DNA of 35,000 nt from Prorocentrum cordatum (GCA_963575745.1 CAUYUJ010003891.1:918193-953192); one strand, 5' to 3'. Positions 8,496 to 17,968 are shown, counted from the first letter of the stretch. The notes: generated from the letters alone by a model not told the origin. Program-made: numbers and translations.

Positions 8496-8763
8496 GCGCC
8501 AACCCCACCAAGGCAAACGGACCGGGAGGCGAGCGCGAAGCGCGAACCGGAAGGACCGCACCCCAGCCGCCGGGGCGAAGGTCCCTGGTGTTTTTCGCAA
8601 CGCAGGGCCCCGCAACAAGGAAGCACAGTCACAAGGGCAGATGCCAGACAGGTGGCCCGCCCAGGCTTGGCAAACGGCCCGCGGGCAAGGGCGCCGCCGA
8701 ACATGCAGCGCGGGCGGCGTCGAGGAGGCGCTGCTTGCGAGCGTCTGCGGAAAACTTGGTGTT

Positions 8764-9960
8764 TTAAATCCGCATCGCATCCACGCTCGACCAACCTCCT
8801 TGGCCATGCGCGAGCTCCTCAGGGAGGGCAGCGGAATTCGCCCACCATTGCGCCCCGCCCTTGCGCGGGGAATGGCTGCCGATCTGGGCGCCGACGAAAT
8901 GGAGAGAGGGCATGCGTCGGAAACTATCCGCGGAGACTGGTTTCAGCGCGGCGACCCCTGTCACGCAGAAAAACATACCTGCCTCTTGCTCCCGCGATTC
9001 TGCCCGCAGGCTCACCCAGCTCCGGAGCTGCTGTGCCGGGCGCCAGGGCCCGAGAGCTGGTTCCAAATGAGAAGACCTTCGCAGAAAGGATCGTTTTTCT
9101 GCTTCCTGACTCTGCATTGGACTGCTGCACCCTGGTCTACCACGTCACACGCCTGCAGCGCCTGGGGCTCGGAGAAACGCCGGATGCCAAATAGTGCCAA
9201 AGCAACCGACGCTGCGCCCCGGACACCAGCTGGTGAACCCTGCGCCGGGCGGCTGCGCTGCATGGCCGCAGCTTCTGCTAAGGACAGTGGCCGCTTCGCC
9301 CGGCGGAGAGTATGATCTGCAAGCTTCTTGGGCCCGCGCCAGAACAACCATGCTCGGGGAGCCCACGCGGCCCCGAACGCGGCGCGCGGCAGGTCGCGCT
9401 CGATGCGCCAGGCCCTGACCGCTGCTTTGGCCGCCGACACAGAGCCCCAAGGCCGGCGCATCAGGCCGGAAGCGAGCAACGTGAAATTCGACTCCGAGCC
9501 GCACGGGAGAAGCGCCATATCTGTGGCCCTTTCAAGGCTGCTCACCATGCCGCGAAGAGTTGAATCGTTGCGGGAACTCGTGCTGGCCCCCCACGCTGCG
9601 CCCAAGCACGCGTGCGCGACGGCCGCGGCATTCCCGCGAGCTTCACGAGCGCCTGGCCCGCAATCCCCAAGCAGGAAGCCCAGCTCCAGCCTCGGCCCTT
9701 GCAGCTGCCTGTCGCCCAAGCTGTCCTGGGGCACGCGCGCCCCGCCTTGTGCGGCGCAGCTGCTGGCGATCAGGGACAGGAGGGTCTGAGCGCCTTCGCC
9801 TGTGCCGCTGCCGGAGGACTGGGCGGCTGGGCAAGCCCGCTGCCTGGCCCCAGAGGCGGCGCGAGTTCCCCGTGCAGGATGGGGCCCGATCAGGCCCGCC
9901 CCGGGGCGCGGCGCCATGCCCTGAGGCGCAGGGCCGTTGTCGCCGGAGGCAAAATTATTC
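8764..9960 (-). pseudogene. Tyrosine recombinase, broken
   Basis: Minus-strand protein with a core-binding-like N-terminal half (TLRGMVSSLERATDM; VSAAKAAVRAWRIERDLP) and a catalytic half. Catalytic elements seen: the first Arg in GIRRFSEPQAL (Arg codon 9177-9179), the hairpin Lys region VRKQKND (about 9090-9110), and H-x-x-R in SHSPRKGGAQW (His 8872-8874, Arg 8863-8865). The closing GWSSVDAMRI leads directly to TAA (8764-8766), exactly where the nucleophilic Tyr is expected after Met-Arg-Ile. The frame also shifts once, near 9050-9068. Upstream it runs into the 110-bp repeats, so its true N-terminus is lost or undefined. The type occurs in DIRS-like retroelements, Cryptons and stand-alone eukaryotic recombinases; no RT of the DIRS type is visible here, so the class is open. 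Confidence 0.8.
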
Positions 9961-9969
9961 CCGCGCACA

Positions 9970-11550
9970 GCCCTGCCCAGGACCGTAGCCCCGCGCAGTT
10001 CTGAGCGAACGGGCGGCGCCTGAGCGCCGCAGGGTTGCTTCGCACGGTGCCTAGCGCAGGGCGCGCCAATGCAAGCGGCGCCCGACCCAGCCCCGTGCAG
10101 TTCTGAGCGAACGGGCGGCGACTGAGCGCCGCGGAGTTGCGCTTCGCGCGGTGCCCAGCGCAGAGCGCGCCAGTGCAAGCAGCGCCCCGGCAAGGACCTC
10201 AGCCCCGCGCAGTTCTGAACGAACGGGCGGCGCCTGAGCGTTACAGGTTTGCTTCGCACAGTACCTAGCGCAGGGTGCGCCAGTGCAAGCGGCGCCCTGG
10301 CCAGGACCGAAGCTCCGCGCAGTTCTGAGCGAACGGGCGGCGCCGGAGCGTCGCAAGGTCGCTTCGCGCGGTGCCCAGCGCAGGGCGCGCCAATGCAAGC
10401 GGCGCCCTGGCCAAGACCGAAGCCCCGCGCAGTTCTGAACGAACGGGCGGCGCCCGAGCGTTGCAGGGTTGCTTCTCGCGGTGCCCAGCGCAGGGCGCGC
10501 CAGTGCAAGCGGCGCCCTAACTAAGACCGAAGCCCGGCGTAGTTCTGAGCGGACGGGCGGCGCCTGAGCGCCACAGGGTTGCCTCGCGCGGTGCCCAGCG
10601 CAGGCGCGCCAGTGCAAGCGGCGCCCTGGCCAGGACCGAAGCCCCGCGCAGTTCTGAGCGAACGCGCGGCGCCTGGGCGCCACAGAGTTGCTTCGCGCGG
10701 CGCCCAGCGCAGGGCGCGCCAGTGCAAGCGGGCGGCGCCCAGGCCAGGATCGCAGCCCCGCGCAGTTCTGAGCGAACGGCTGGCGCCTGAGCGTCGCCGG
10801 GTTGCTCCGCGCGGACCTGGCGCAGGGCGCGCCAGTGCAAACAGCGCCCGCGCCAGGGCCGCAGCCCCGCGCAGTTCTGAGCGAACGGGCGCCTGAGCGC
10901 CACGGGGTTGCTTAGCACGGCGCCCCGGGCAGGGCGCGCCAGTGCAAGCGGCGCCCTGGCCAGGACCTCAGCCCCGCGCAGTTCTGAGCGAACGGGCGGC
11001 GCCTGGGCGTTACAGGGTTGCTTCGCGCGGTGCCCAGCGCAGGGCGCGCCAATGCAAGCGGCGCCCTAACCAAGACCGAAGCCCCGCGCAGTTTTGAGCG
11101 AACGGGCGGCGCCCGAGCGTTGCAGGGTTGCTTCTCGCTGTGCCCAGCGCAGGGCGCGCCAGTGCAAGCGGCGCCCTGGCCAGGACCGAAGCCCCGCGCA
11201 GTTCTGAGCGAACGGGCGGCGCCTAAGCGTCACAGGGTTGCTACGCACCGAGCCCAGTGCAAGCGGCGCCATGGCCATGAAGCCCCGCGCAGTCCCGAGC
11301 GAACGGGCGGCGCCTGAGCGCCACAGAGTTGCTTCGCACGGTGCCTGGCGTCGGGCGCGCCAGCGCAAGCAGCGCCTCGGCCAGGACCGAAGCCCTGCGC
11401 AGTTCAGAGCGAACGGGCGGCGCCTAAGCGTCGCAGGGTTGCTTCGCAAGGTGCCTCACGCAGGGCCGCCAGCGCAGGCGGCGCCCTGGCCAGGACCGAC
11501 GCCCCGCGCAGTTCTGAGCGAACGGGCGGCGCCTGAGCGCCACAGGATTG
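9970..11550. repeat. 110-bp minisatellite, about 15 units
   Basis: The marker CCGCGCAGTTCTGAGCGAAC (with variants) begins at about 9991, 10093, 10205, 10315, 10425, 10535, 10644, 10758, 10867, 10974, 11084, 11194, 11285, 11395 and 11504. Most spacings are 107-114 with 110 the commonest; one unit is 91. Each unit also has GGGCGGCGCC, GGTTGCTTCGC and GCGCAGGGCGCGCCA. Because 110 is not a multiple of three, the long frames crossing it are chance products. Confidence 0.95.
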
Positions 11551-11610
11551 CTAGCGCCGTGGAGGTGCAGATCAGCGCTGCGCGAGGCCAATCAGCACCC
11601 CAACCGGGGG

Positions 11611-11705
11611 GCCGCGTGACGCGCGGCAGTAGAAGAAGGAGGACATCGAGGATTAGGTGTCCGCGAAAACCTCGCTTCCCGAAAGCAGAGCCTCCGTAGA
11701 AGCAA
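11611..11705. repeat. Direct-repeat cassette, right copy
   Basis: Second copy of the 8187-8302 cassette (TGACGCGCGGCA; AGGTGTCCGCGAAAACC; AGAGCCTCCGTAGAAGCA), same orientation. Together the two copies bracket the recombinase pseudogene and the 110-bp array. Confidence 0.8.
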
Positions 11706-11884
11706 CGCGTCATGTGTCTTTATATCCGCCGACCCCAAAGGCGTGTGTCCTGGCGTCTTGGGGCCTTGTTGCCCAGGCCAGCAGTCGTGGGCGCTCTCTG
11801 CCTCGCTGCAGAGGAGCGTCAGCGTGGGCGCTCTTTGCCTGGCTACAGGGGAGCGTCGTGGTCGGCCTGTGTGCTCGTCAGGCC

Positions 11885-12690
11885 GCAGTGCCCGTTCGTG
11901 CGCGCAGGGGGTGGCGCCGCTCGTCGTCGCCACGGGCGCTCTCGCGCATCTCGTCGCCAACGTGCAAGAGCCCCTGGCGTGGGCCAAATCCTGGCCCGTG
12001 CCCTTGCTGGCCTGCGCCTTGCACTGGCGGGCCCCTGGCGCCAGTCTAACCCCGGGCCCGTGCCCTTGCTGGCCAGCGCCTCCTCGTCGCAGGCTTGCGC
12101 CCCTCTGCACCAGGTCCGCCGCCGCCCTTCGTCGCCACGGGCACTCTCGCGCATCTCGTCGCCAAAATGCAGCGGTCCCTGGCGGGAGCCAAACCCGGGC
12201 CCGTGCCCTTGCTGGCCTGCGCCCTTGCACTGGTGGGTCCCTGGCGTAAGTCTAACCCCGGGCCCGTGCCCCTGCTGGCCAGCGCCTCGCCGTCGCAAGC
12301 TTGCGCCCCTCGGCACCAGGTCCGCCGCCGCCCCCCGTCGCCACGGGCGCCCTCGCGCATCTCGTCGCCAGCGCGCAGGGGCCCCTTGCGCAAGCCAAAC
12401 ACTGGCCCGCCCTTGCTGGCCCGATATCAAACCCCACGCCCGTGGCCTTGCTGGCCAGCGCCGCCCTCGTCGCAGGCTTGCGCTCCTCGGCTTCAGGTCC
12501 GCCGCCGCTTCTCGTTGCCGCGCGCTCTTGCGCTTGCCGTCGCCTGTGTGCAGGGGCGCCTGGCGTGGGCCAACACCTGCCCGGGCCCTTGCTGGCCTGC
12601 CCCTTGCACTGGTGGGTCTCGCAGGTCGACTCTAAGCCTGTGCCCTTGCTGGCCAGCGCCTCGCGCTCGCGCCCTCGCTGGCCGCGGGCG
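11885..12690. repeat. ~200-bp tandem repeat, about four units
   Basis: The marker TTGCTGGCCAGCGCC recurs near 12066, 12272, 12447 and 12646 (spacings about 206, 175 and 199). Each unit contains GCTTGCGC, CAGGTCCGCCGCCGC, CTCGCGCATCTCGTCGCCA and GGGCCCGTGCCCTTGCTGG-like words. A partial unit lies at 11900-12000. Confidence 0.85.
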
Positions 12691-12779
12691 CTCGGGGCGC
12701 GAATTGGCGCCCGCCAGCGCCCGAGGGCGGGGCATCGCACTCGGTTGTAAATGTGGGCTGCGCTCGGAGAAGCGCACCG

Positions 12780-13260
12780 AGCTCGGAATGCAATCCTGGG
12801 CGCCCCATGCCGGAGAGCGCGAAATCGCTTCAGTTGCAGTGCCAGGCGCGCAGGCGCCCTAAGGCACTGAGCCGAAGATTGCAATTGCGGGCTGGCTTTC
12901 GCGCAGAGCGCGGAGCGGAGCATGCAATTCCGGGCGCGCCTCGCAGGGGGCACGCATCGCACTCAGAGCATCTTTGGGCGCGCCGACGTCCAACGGCGCA
13001 GAATGAACTCTGGGCGCGTTTGCGCCCAGGCGCACAGCGGTGCCCAGAATGCGCGACTGCGCGCTGCGCTCTGGCGCTGGGACTCGCGCTAAGATTGCAA
13101 TTCTGGGAGCGCAAAAGAGCTGCGCAGGAGCGCGCGGGTTCGGGCTCAAATTGCCTCGGCGGGCGCTCGACACTGCGGGGCACGGAATCGCGTTCATATT
13201 GGAATTCTGGGCGTCCTGTGTTCCAGAGCGAAGAGCAGGTCCCGGAGTGCAGTTTTGAAC
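12780..13260. repeat. Degenerate repeat around GCAATTCTGGGCGC
   Basis: The word and its variants appear near 12788, 12880, 12924, 13007, 13097 and 13200, each in GCGC-rich surroundings. Spacing is irregular (45-105 bp). The frames crossing this area are low-complexity and not genes. Confidence 0.6.
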
Positions 13261-13525
13261 GCGCTGCGGCGCGCGTTTGGATCAAGCGCCGACGCGGCAG
13301 AGAAATGCGCGGCCCTGGCCAGTTGGCGCGGATTGGAAAGGGGGGGGCGACTAACTGGCTCGCCCGGATGCCGGATACGCCGCCCAGCAGGCCCCGCACA
13401 CGCGCGCAACGGGGCGGGGCGCTCTGTCCGGATCCGTCCGGTCAGTCCCCGCTCCCGACCGGCATTCTGCTTGAAAAGGGCACGCGCGCCCTACTGTCCA
13501 TGCCGGGCCCCGTCACTGGGGAAAT

Positions 13526-15223
13526 TCAGAATTGAATTATGGTGCTGTGGGGGAATGTTCGCTCCAGCGTTTCAGAAATGGCGGCAGCTTTGGCGCGGAA
13601 TCCGCCATCGACGGATTCTGCAAAATTTGCGGCGTCGCTGCATCCAGAGCCCACCAGGCGCCAACGGCGTGCAGTCCATGCCGTTTCTAATGAGAGATGT
13701 GCGCAAGCCCTCTCTCGCGTCGCCTTGACGGCGTTGCCCGCCAAAACGGCGCGCCCCATCGCATCGTCGCCATGCGGGATGGGGGCGCCAGTTTGGCGTC
13801 GACCCCCAGCGTCGGCATCGCAAGCTCCGATGGGCAGTTCGGGGCACGTTGTCTGCACCCGTGCGCCCCCCTGCTGACTGGAGTCTGGCACAATCTGCTC
13901 TTGTGCGAGTGGTGGTGCGTCAGGACTGTCTGGGTCATAGTCCACCTCCCCGTCTTTACCATTGACTTCCATCATGAGGATGGTGGTCTCGTCCTCGCAA
14001 ATTCCACATCCATGATTTTCTTCAACTTCTGACATAGGGTTGCCAATGACAATGGTCATTGGCCCAGCCGGGACTGGCAGCTTTCCCTGCTGTGCAGGCG
14101 TCTGAGCATCGCTTGGCTGTCCCGGAGTCGGCGGCGCGGTAGTCGGCTCAGGCTCGTTACCGAGCATAGCGCGCGCCTCGAGCTGATCATAGTCATACGA
14201 GGGCTGCCCGATAACATTTCGCATGTCCGCGCGGCTGGGCTGTAGCCCCGCCGCCTGGAGACCCCATCCCGGCGGAGGGGGGGCCTGTCCACGCATGGAG
14301 ATGGCCCTTTCAAGGGCTTGGCGGCGCCATCTCCCTCTAGAATACCACACACGTCGCTGCGCGTCCTCAGGGTGCACGCTGTCGATGAGAGTAAGGGCCG
14401 CTAACAATAACTCCGAGTCGTCACAGGCATCGGTGTCGTGTAGCATCACGTGGCCACTCTCGACACTCTCTTGACTCTCAGGATATGCTACGACCAGTGC
14501 AGCGTGCATCTGCATGAGAGCATGCTGCGTCGCGTGCGGTCCGTACTCGCCTGGCGCGAGCATGCCGGGTGGTACGCGTGGGTTTCCTGGCACGCCCACG
14601 GTGAATGCTTGGGCCTCTAATTCCATCAGATCACCAAAATTTGGAGGATATACTGGAGTGGGCCTGTTTCCAAGCATGAGGTCGGGTTGGCGTCGAAGGT
14701 TGTGGTCCACCTCCGAAGGCGAAGCCTCAACAGTGACTTCCTCGTCGCTGCTCTCGTAGGCCATGATGTTGCCTGGGTCACCGAACACCCAGTCGAAGAA
14801 AGAGAGGGGCCGGTTTCCCAGCGCCCCGTTCTCCACAGGCGTAAGTTCGATATTTCCGAGAACAAACCTGCGGAGGTAGTACGCGTAAAGCCCATGGCCG
14901 CGCGCCTCGAGCTCATCCAAATTGTCCACACTGCTAGCCCAAGTGAAAAATATCTGTTCCACAGCCTCGAAGTCTTGGAGGCTTAGATATTCACTAGACG
15001 GTTCACTTGAGCCTAAATGGGCTTCGGTCGATCTACCCTTTCCATATCCCTTCGCTGGACAATCCTTTACAATATGATCGGTACTATCACACTCATGGCA
15101 CTTTAAGATCTGGCCGTCTCTACCTCGCGGTTTCCCCCGCCTACCTCTTACCTTTGCCCGAGGTCTCCCTACAGCCTTTTCCACGGCCTTTCCCACCGAA
15201 AAATATCTCATCATCCTGGTCAT
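13526..15223 (-). CDS. Retroelement Gag, C-terminal part with CCHC zinc knuckle
   Basis: A 565-codon frame whose first ~40 residues are basic and contain a zinc knuckle, CHECDSTDHIVKDC, an exact C-x2-C-x4-H-x4-C. Such knuckles bind element RNA during packaging. The rest is acidic and proline-rich (EVDYDPDSPDAPP; TTAPPTPGQPS) with no protease motif, integrase or RT that I can see. It is +1 to the frame upstream (15141-16763), and the overlap (15141-15223) encodes the same Gly/Lys/Arg-rich stretch in both frames, so the two were probably one protein. The ATG at 15221-15223 is unlikely to be the real start. I know similar Gag proteins from dinoflagellate predicted proteomes; this is from memory, not from a search. 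Confidence 0.7.
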   Translation of the reverse strand: MTRMMRYFSVGKAVEKAVGRPRAKVRGRRGKPRGRDGQILKCHECDSTDHIVKDCPAKGYGKGRSTEAHLGSSEPSSEYLSLQDFEAVEQIFFTWASSVDNLDELEARGHGLYAYYLRRFVLGNIELTPVENGALGNRPLSFFDWVFGDPGNIMAYESSDEEVTVEASPSEVDHNLRRQPDLMLGNRPTPVYPPNFGDLMELEAQAFTVGVPGNPRVPPGMLAPGEYGPHATQHALMQMHAALVVAYPESQESVESGHVMLHDTDACDDSELLLAALTLIDSVHPEDAQRRVWYSRGRWRRQALERAISMRGQAPPPPGWGLQAAGLQPSRADMRNVIGQPSYDYDQLEARAMLGNEPEPTTAPPTPGQPSDAQTPAQQGKLPVPAGPMTIVIGNPMSEVEENHGCGICEDETTILMMEVNGKDGEVDYDPDSPDAPPLAQEQIVPDSSQQGGARVQTTCPELPIGACDADAGGRRQTGAPIPHGDDAMGRAVLAGNAVKATRERACAHLSLETAWTARRWRLVGSGCSDAANFAESVDGGFRAKAAAISETLERTFPHSTIIQF

Positions 15224-16763
15224 CTGAAAGCCTCTGGAGGAAAGCCGAGATGCCTCGTCCGTTCAACCTTCGGCGACCCCGTTGGCCTTTACCTTTTCCT
15301 TTGGAGCTCCCCCGTATCCTCCTCCTAACACGACGCACTGGTTTTCGTGTAAACCTCCTCCACCTACGCTTTGCTTGTTGTAATAACCAGAACAGGTGTT
15401 CGGCACGCTGATTGTCCCCTTCCATATGCGTGATATCTGACCGATCTAGGGGTTCGATACCATCTGATGATATAGTGTCGGTGTCGGTGCCGGAGTCGAA
15501 GTCGTCGCTACCCAAGTAGGTGGATATCCCATCGCTTAGGGGATTCGCGTCACCCCATAGGGAACGGTGGGGTTGAGGCTCTCTAGGAGGAGGGCTGGTT
15601 GCCCAGCTCGGTTGTGATCGATCCCCTGCTAGTAGGGCAGTAGATTCTCCAGGATCGTCGGCCCATATGTTTGAGGGTCCGTTGCCAGGCTGAGCTTCAG
15701 TGGTTAAGGTAATATAGAAGTTTCCACTGCCAGTTCCCCTTCCCCTTCCAAGCACTGATCCTATGTTGCCAGGAGACCGTTCTGACAAATGGCCTATAGA
15801 GCGCATCCTCTCACACAGTTCGTTATACTGCTGTTGTGTTCGGGGCATTTGGTGGTTGAGTGGCTGTGAGAGTTGCATGGCTCGCTGGTTGCCAACGCCT
15901 AGGGCGCGGAACAGGATAGTCGTGAGCAGTTGGAAGTTGGGAAGGTCAAAGCCCACCGACTGTGCCTCAAGACGGGCCATCTCGAACCGAGTAAGGGTTA
16001 CATCGATTCGTTCTCCGTGAGGCACGTGGAAGTCGATGAGCTGAGTGCCTGAAGTGAGCTGGCGCTCATCTTCCAAGCGTTCGAACTTCATGCTTAGGAG
16101 GAACATAATATAGGTTACTGGGTCGGTGTGGACACCGTCGATGTCCGCGCCATAGTTTATAATGTCAGGTGGTACCCTCATGGCGAGTGTCCTCGCTAGG
16201 CCACCCAGGCCGCGTTGTGTGGCGGCTGATTGGGCTTGTGGCGTCATGCGTCCACTTGTGACGTTAAGCCACGCGCTGACCTCATAAACGTATTCGCGGA
16301 AAGGTACGTTGCCTTGAGGGTCCCAGTATGGGCCATGTGTTTGCCCATCGGTGCTATTGTCTCCTCGGCGCATGTGTCCGATTGCTGCCCCCAGCGCAAA
16401 CCATATGATGGCGAAGATAACCAGCCCAAGGCTGTGAAAATATGGGTGGTGATCAGGCGCGTTGCCGCGCTGGGGTAGGGCTTGTAGCGCCTTGTCAAGT
16501 CTACGAGGCGCTTCATCTTGCGGGTCTCCCCGCCTATGCTTCAAGTGCTGCGATTTTGGCTCGTCGCCGAGCGGTTGGTAGTAGCGTAGTGATGAAGCGT
16601 AGATGGTACCCATGTTGTTGTCTAGACGTCGTACCTCTCGTGTTGCGTCTTGCTCTTGAATTGATCCTCGTAAATGTATTCGGAGTGGTGGCGCAGGGTG
16701 GAAGTTGGTCACGAAGATCGTGCCGGATAGCGTGAGGATAAGAAGAGCAAGAGCTGACCACAC
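15141..16763 (-). CDS. Retroelement Gag, N-terminal part
   Basis: A 540-codon frame. The capsid-like middle (about residues 180-360: FREYVYEVSAWLNVTSG, LGGLARTLAMRVPPDII, VTLTRFEMARLEAQSVG, and an ending SPGNIGSVLGRGRG) matches a Gag type I recall as abundant in dinoflagellates. The C-terminus turns Arg/Lys/Gly-rich (RRWRRFTRKPVRRVRRR; GKGRGKG) and leads, after a +1 shift, to the zinc knuckle frame. The listed start is a GTG; the first in-frame ATG is at 16611-16613 (residue 51). Two hydrophobic stretches are odd for a Gag: one upstream of that ATG (WSALALLILTLSG) and one near residue 110 (LGLVIFAIIWFALGAAIG). They suggest membrane targeting or a different N-terminal exon. Confidence 0.7.
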   Translation of the reverse strand: MWSALALLILTLSGTIFVTNFHPAPPLRIHLRGSIQEQDATREVRRLDNNMGTIYASSLRYYQPLGDEPKSQHLKHRRGDPQDEAPRRLDKALQALPQRGNAPDHHPYFHSLGLVIFAIIWFALGAAIGHMRRGDNSTDGQTHGPYWDPQGNVPFREYVYEVSAWLNVTSGRMTPQAQSAATQRGLGGLARTLAMRVPPDIINYGADIDGVHTDPVTYIMFLLSMKFERLEDERQLTSGTQLIDFHVPHGERIDVTLTRFEMARLEAQSVGFDLPNFQLLTTILFRALGVGNQRAMQLSQPLNHQMPRTQQQYNELCERMRSIGHLSERSPGNIGSVLGRGRGTGSGNFYITLTTEAQPGNGPSNIWADDPGESTALLAGDRSQPSWATSPPPREPQPHRSLWGDANPLSDGISTYLGSDDFDSGTDTDTISSDGIEPLDRSDITHMEGDNQRAEHLFWLLQQAKRRWRRFTRKPVRRVRRRIRGSSKGKGKGQRGRRRLNGRGISAFLQRLSDDQDDEIFFGGKGRGKGCRETSGKGKR

Positions 16764-16783
16764 GAGAGTGCGGCCAGCTCAGC

Positions 16784-17393
16784 TACCAAGTCTGAAATGA
16801 CTCTGGCAGGTCATATAGCATCCAATTCCATGTCGAAGGAATACGATATGGGGAGTGGATGGATAGGATAGGATAAGATCGATGTAATGATCTTTCCAGC
16901 ACATAGCGAACACTAAGGTAAGTGTCCGGGCAACTAGGGCGCGCGTGCCTTGAGCCAGCGGCAGCGGCGCGCAGGCTATACTCCCGATCCTCTATAACAT
17001 CTCCCAAAGAGCTACCCTTAAAGTCGCTGCGCCGCGGCCCGCCGCCGGTGCCAGAAGCGCATCCCCCGCGGTGCGCCATGTCGGGGTCCGCGCGGAGGTT
17101 GGGGGGAACGTCGGGCGTTGCGCACTGGGTGGAAATGCTCCGTGGGCGGGACGGTGCACCTTCAGGGCCCCATGGGGGGCCCTGAGCCGAGGAACAGGCA
17201 ATGACACACAGCAAAAGCTCGACCACAGGAAACCTTCCACAAGAATTCCAACCCTGAGACCCCAGGACGTCTTTTGATATCTAGTGTGGTAACGTCAACC
17301 GCTCCATTGCACAACCGTCTAAACCCAAGAAACCCAGGGCACCCTGGAGGCAAGCAGGGTGCTTCTTGGCACTGGCTTCCACTGGAAACATTG
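16784..17393. other. No gene seen; weak spliced-leader-like word
   Basis: Upstream of the Gag on its strand. GATAGGATAGGATAAGAT-type sequence at 16861-16880. CTTGAGCCA at 16949-16957 equals the last nine bases of the spliced leader on the minus strand, but the remaining positions do not match without gaps. Confidence 0.4.
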
Positions 17394-17594
17394 AGAAGGC
17401 GAAAACCCACCCCCACCCCCAGTCCCGACTCCATCCCCGAACCCGCGATTCAAGGAGTCGGGACTGGGGGTGGGGGTGGGTTTTCGGGGTCCAGGAATGG
17501 AAAAAACCCACCCCCACCCCCAGTCCCGGCCCCTCGAATCGCCGGCTCGGGGATGGGCGTCGGGACTGGGGGTGGGGGTGGGTTTTCGCCTTCT
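17394..17594. repeat. Nested palindrome: two hairpins inside one large inverted repeat
   Basis: Inner hairpin 1: 17400-17432 pairs perfectly with 17454-17486 (33 bp, 21-nt loop). Inner hairpin 2: 17503-17528 with 17561-17586 (26 bp perfect). The whole is itself palindromic: 17394-17429 pairs perfectly with 17559-17594 (36 bp), and the loop segments 17431-17451 and 17536-17556 are also complementary at about 19 of 21. Arms consist of CCCACCCCCACCCCCAG and its complement, so the G-rich strand also fits the G-quadruplex pattern. Confidence 0.92.
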
Positions 17595-17605
17595 GAAACA
17601 TAATT

Positions 17606-17742
17606 CTTCGAGGTCCGCGCTGATTTCTTGGGTTGGCGGAGGAGCCCCCTGGCGGCGACGGCGGTGCCGCTCCATGCGCGCTCCGCGCGCCAGGGAGGGG
17701 GGTGCCCAGCGCCGATCCGAGAAATCCGCGCGGACCTCCGAG
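17606..17742 (-). mobile_element. Inverted-repeat element family B, copy 1
   Basis: About 137 bp with ~33-bp imperfect terminal inverted repeats (17606-17639 and 17709-17742), ends like TTCGAGGTCCGCGC. Read on the minus strand it aligns closely with 26337-26446: GATTTCTCGGATCGGCGCTGG, then C-runs, then CCTGGCGCGCGGAGCGCGC. It is therefore inverted relative to copy 2. Non-coding. Confidence 0.8.
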
Positions 17743-17798
17743 CACTGTTCCTCGACTAGCGGGGGGCAATGCTCCATGAGCGAGGGTGGTGCATCTTC

Positions 17799-17968
17799 TG
17801 ACTGCCTACCAAACCACCCCAACCCAACCCGAAGACACCAATTTCGGGTTCGGGGGTGTACGGGCTTCATACGTGTTTTTTCCATGTTCCCCGACCCCCC
17901 CCCCCAGCTGGAAACGGAGGGCAAATCGGGGCCTTCGGGATGGGTTGGGGTGGTCTGGTGGGCGGTGA
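17799..17968 (+). mobile_element. Inverted-repeat element family A, copy 2 (170 bp)
   Basis: Same architecture and orientation as copy 1: starts TGACTGCC, ends GGCGGTGA, internal GTGTTTTTTCCATGTTCCCC and GGAAACGGAGGGCAAATC. Flanked by a perfect 5-bp direct repeat TCTTC (17794-17798 and 17969-17973). Confidence 0.88.

Noticed and set aside
9012-10508. 498-codon frame taken as one gene
   Set aside because: Its first part is the 110-bp array; only the part below ~9960 resembles a tyrosine recombinase, and that continues in another frame.
10051-10683. Repetitive 110-bp array read as a tandem-repeat protein
   Set aside because: The unit is not a multiple of three, so peptide repeats do not stay in frame; indels between units shift it further.
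9970-11550. CRISPR-like array
   Set aside because: Repeat units are diverged and contiguous with no unique spacers, and the DNA is eukaryotic in character.
16550-16565. GATTTTGGCTC as another spliced-leader relict
   Set aside because: Inside the Gag frame, lacks the final AAG and the 5' half; expected by chance.
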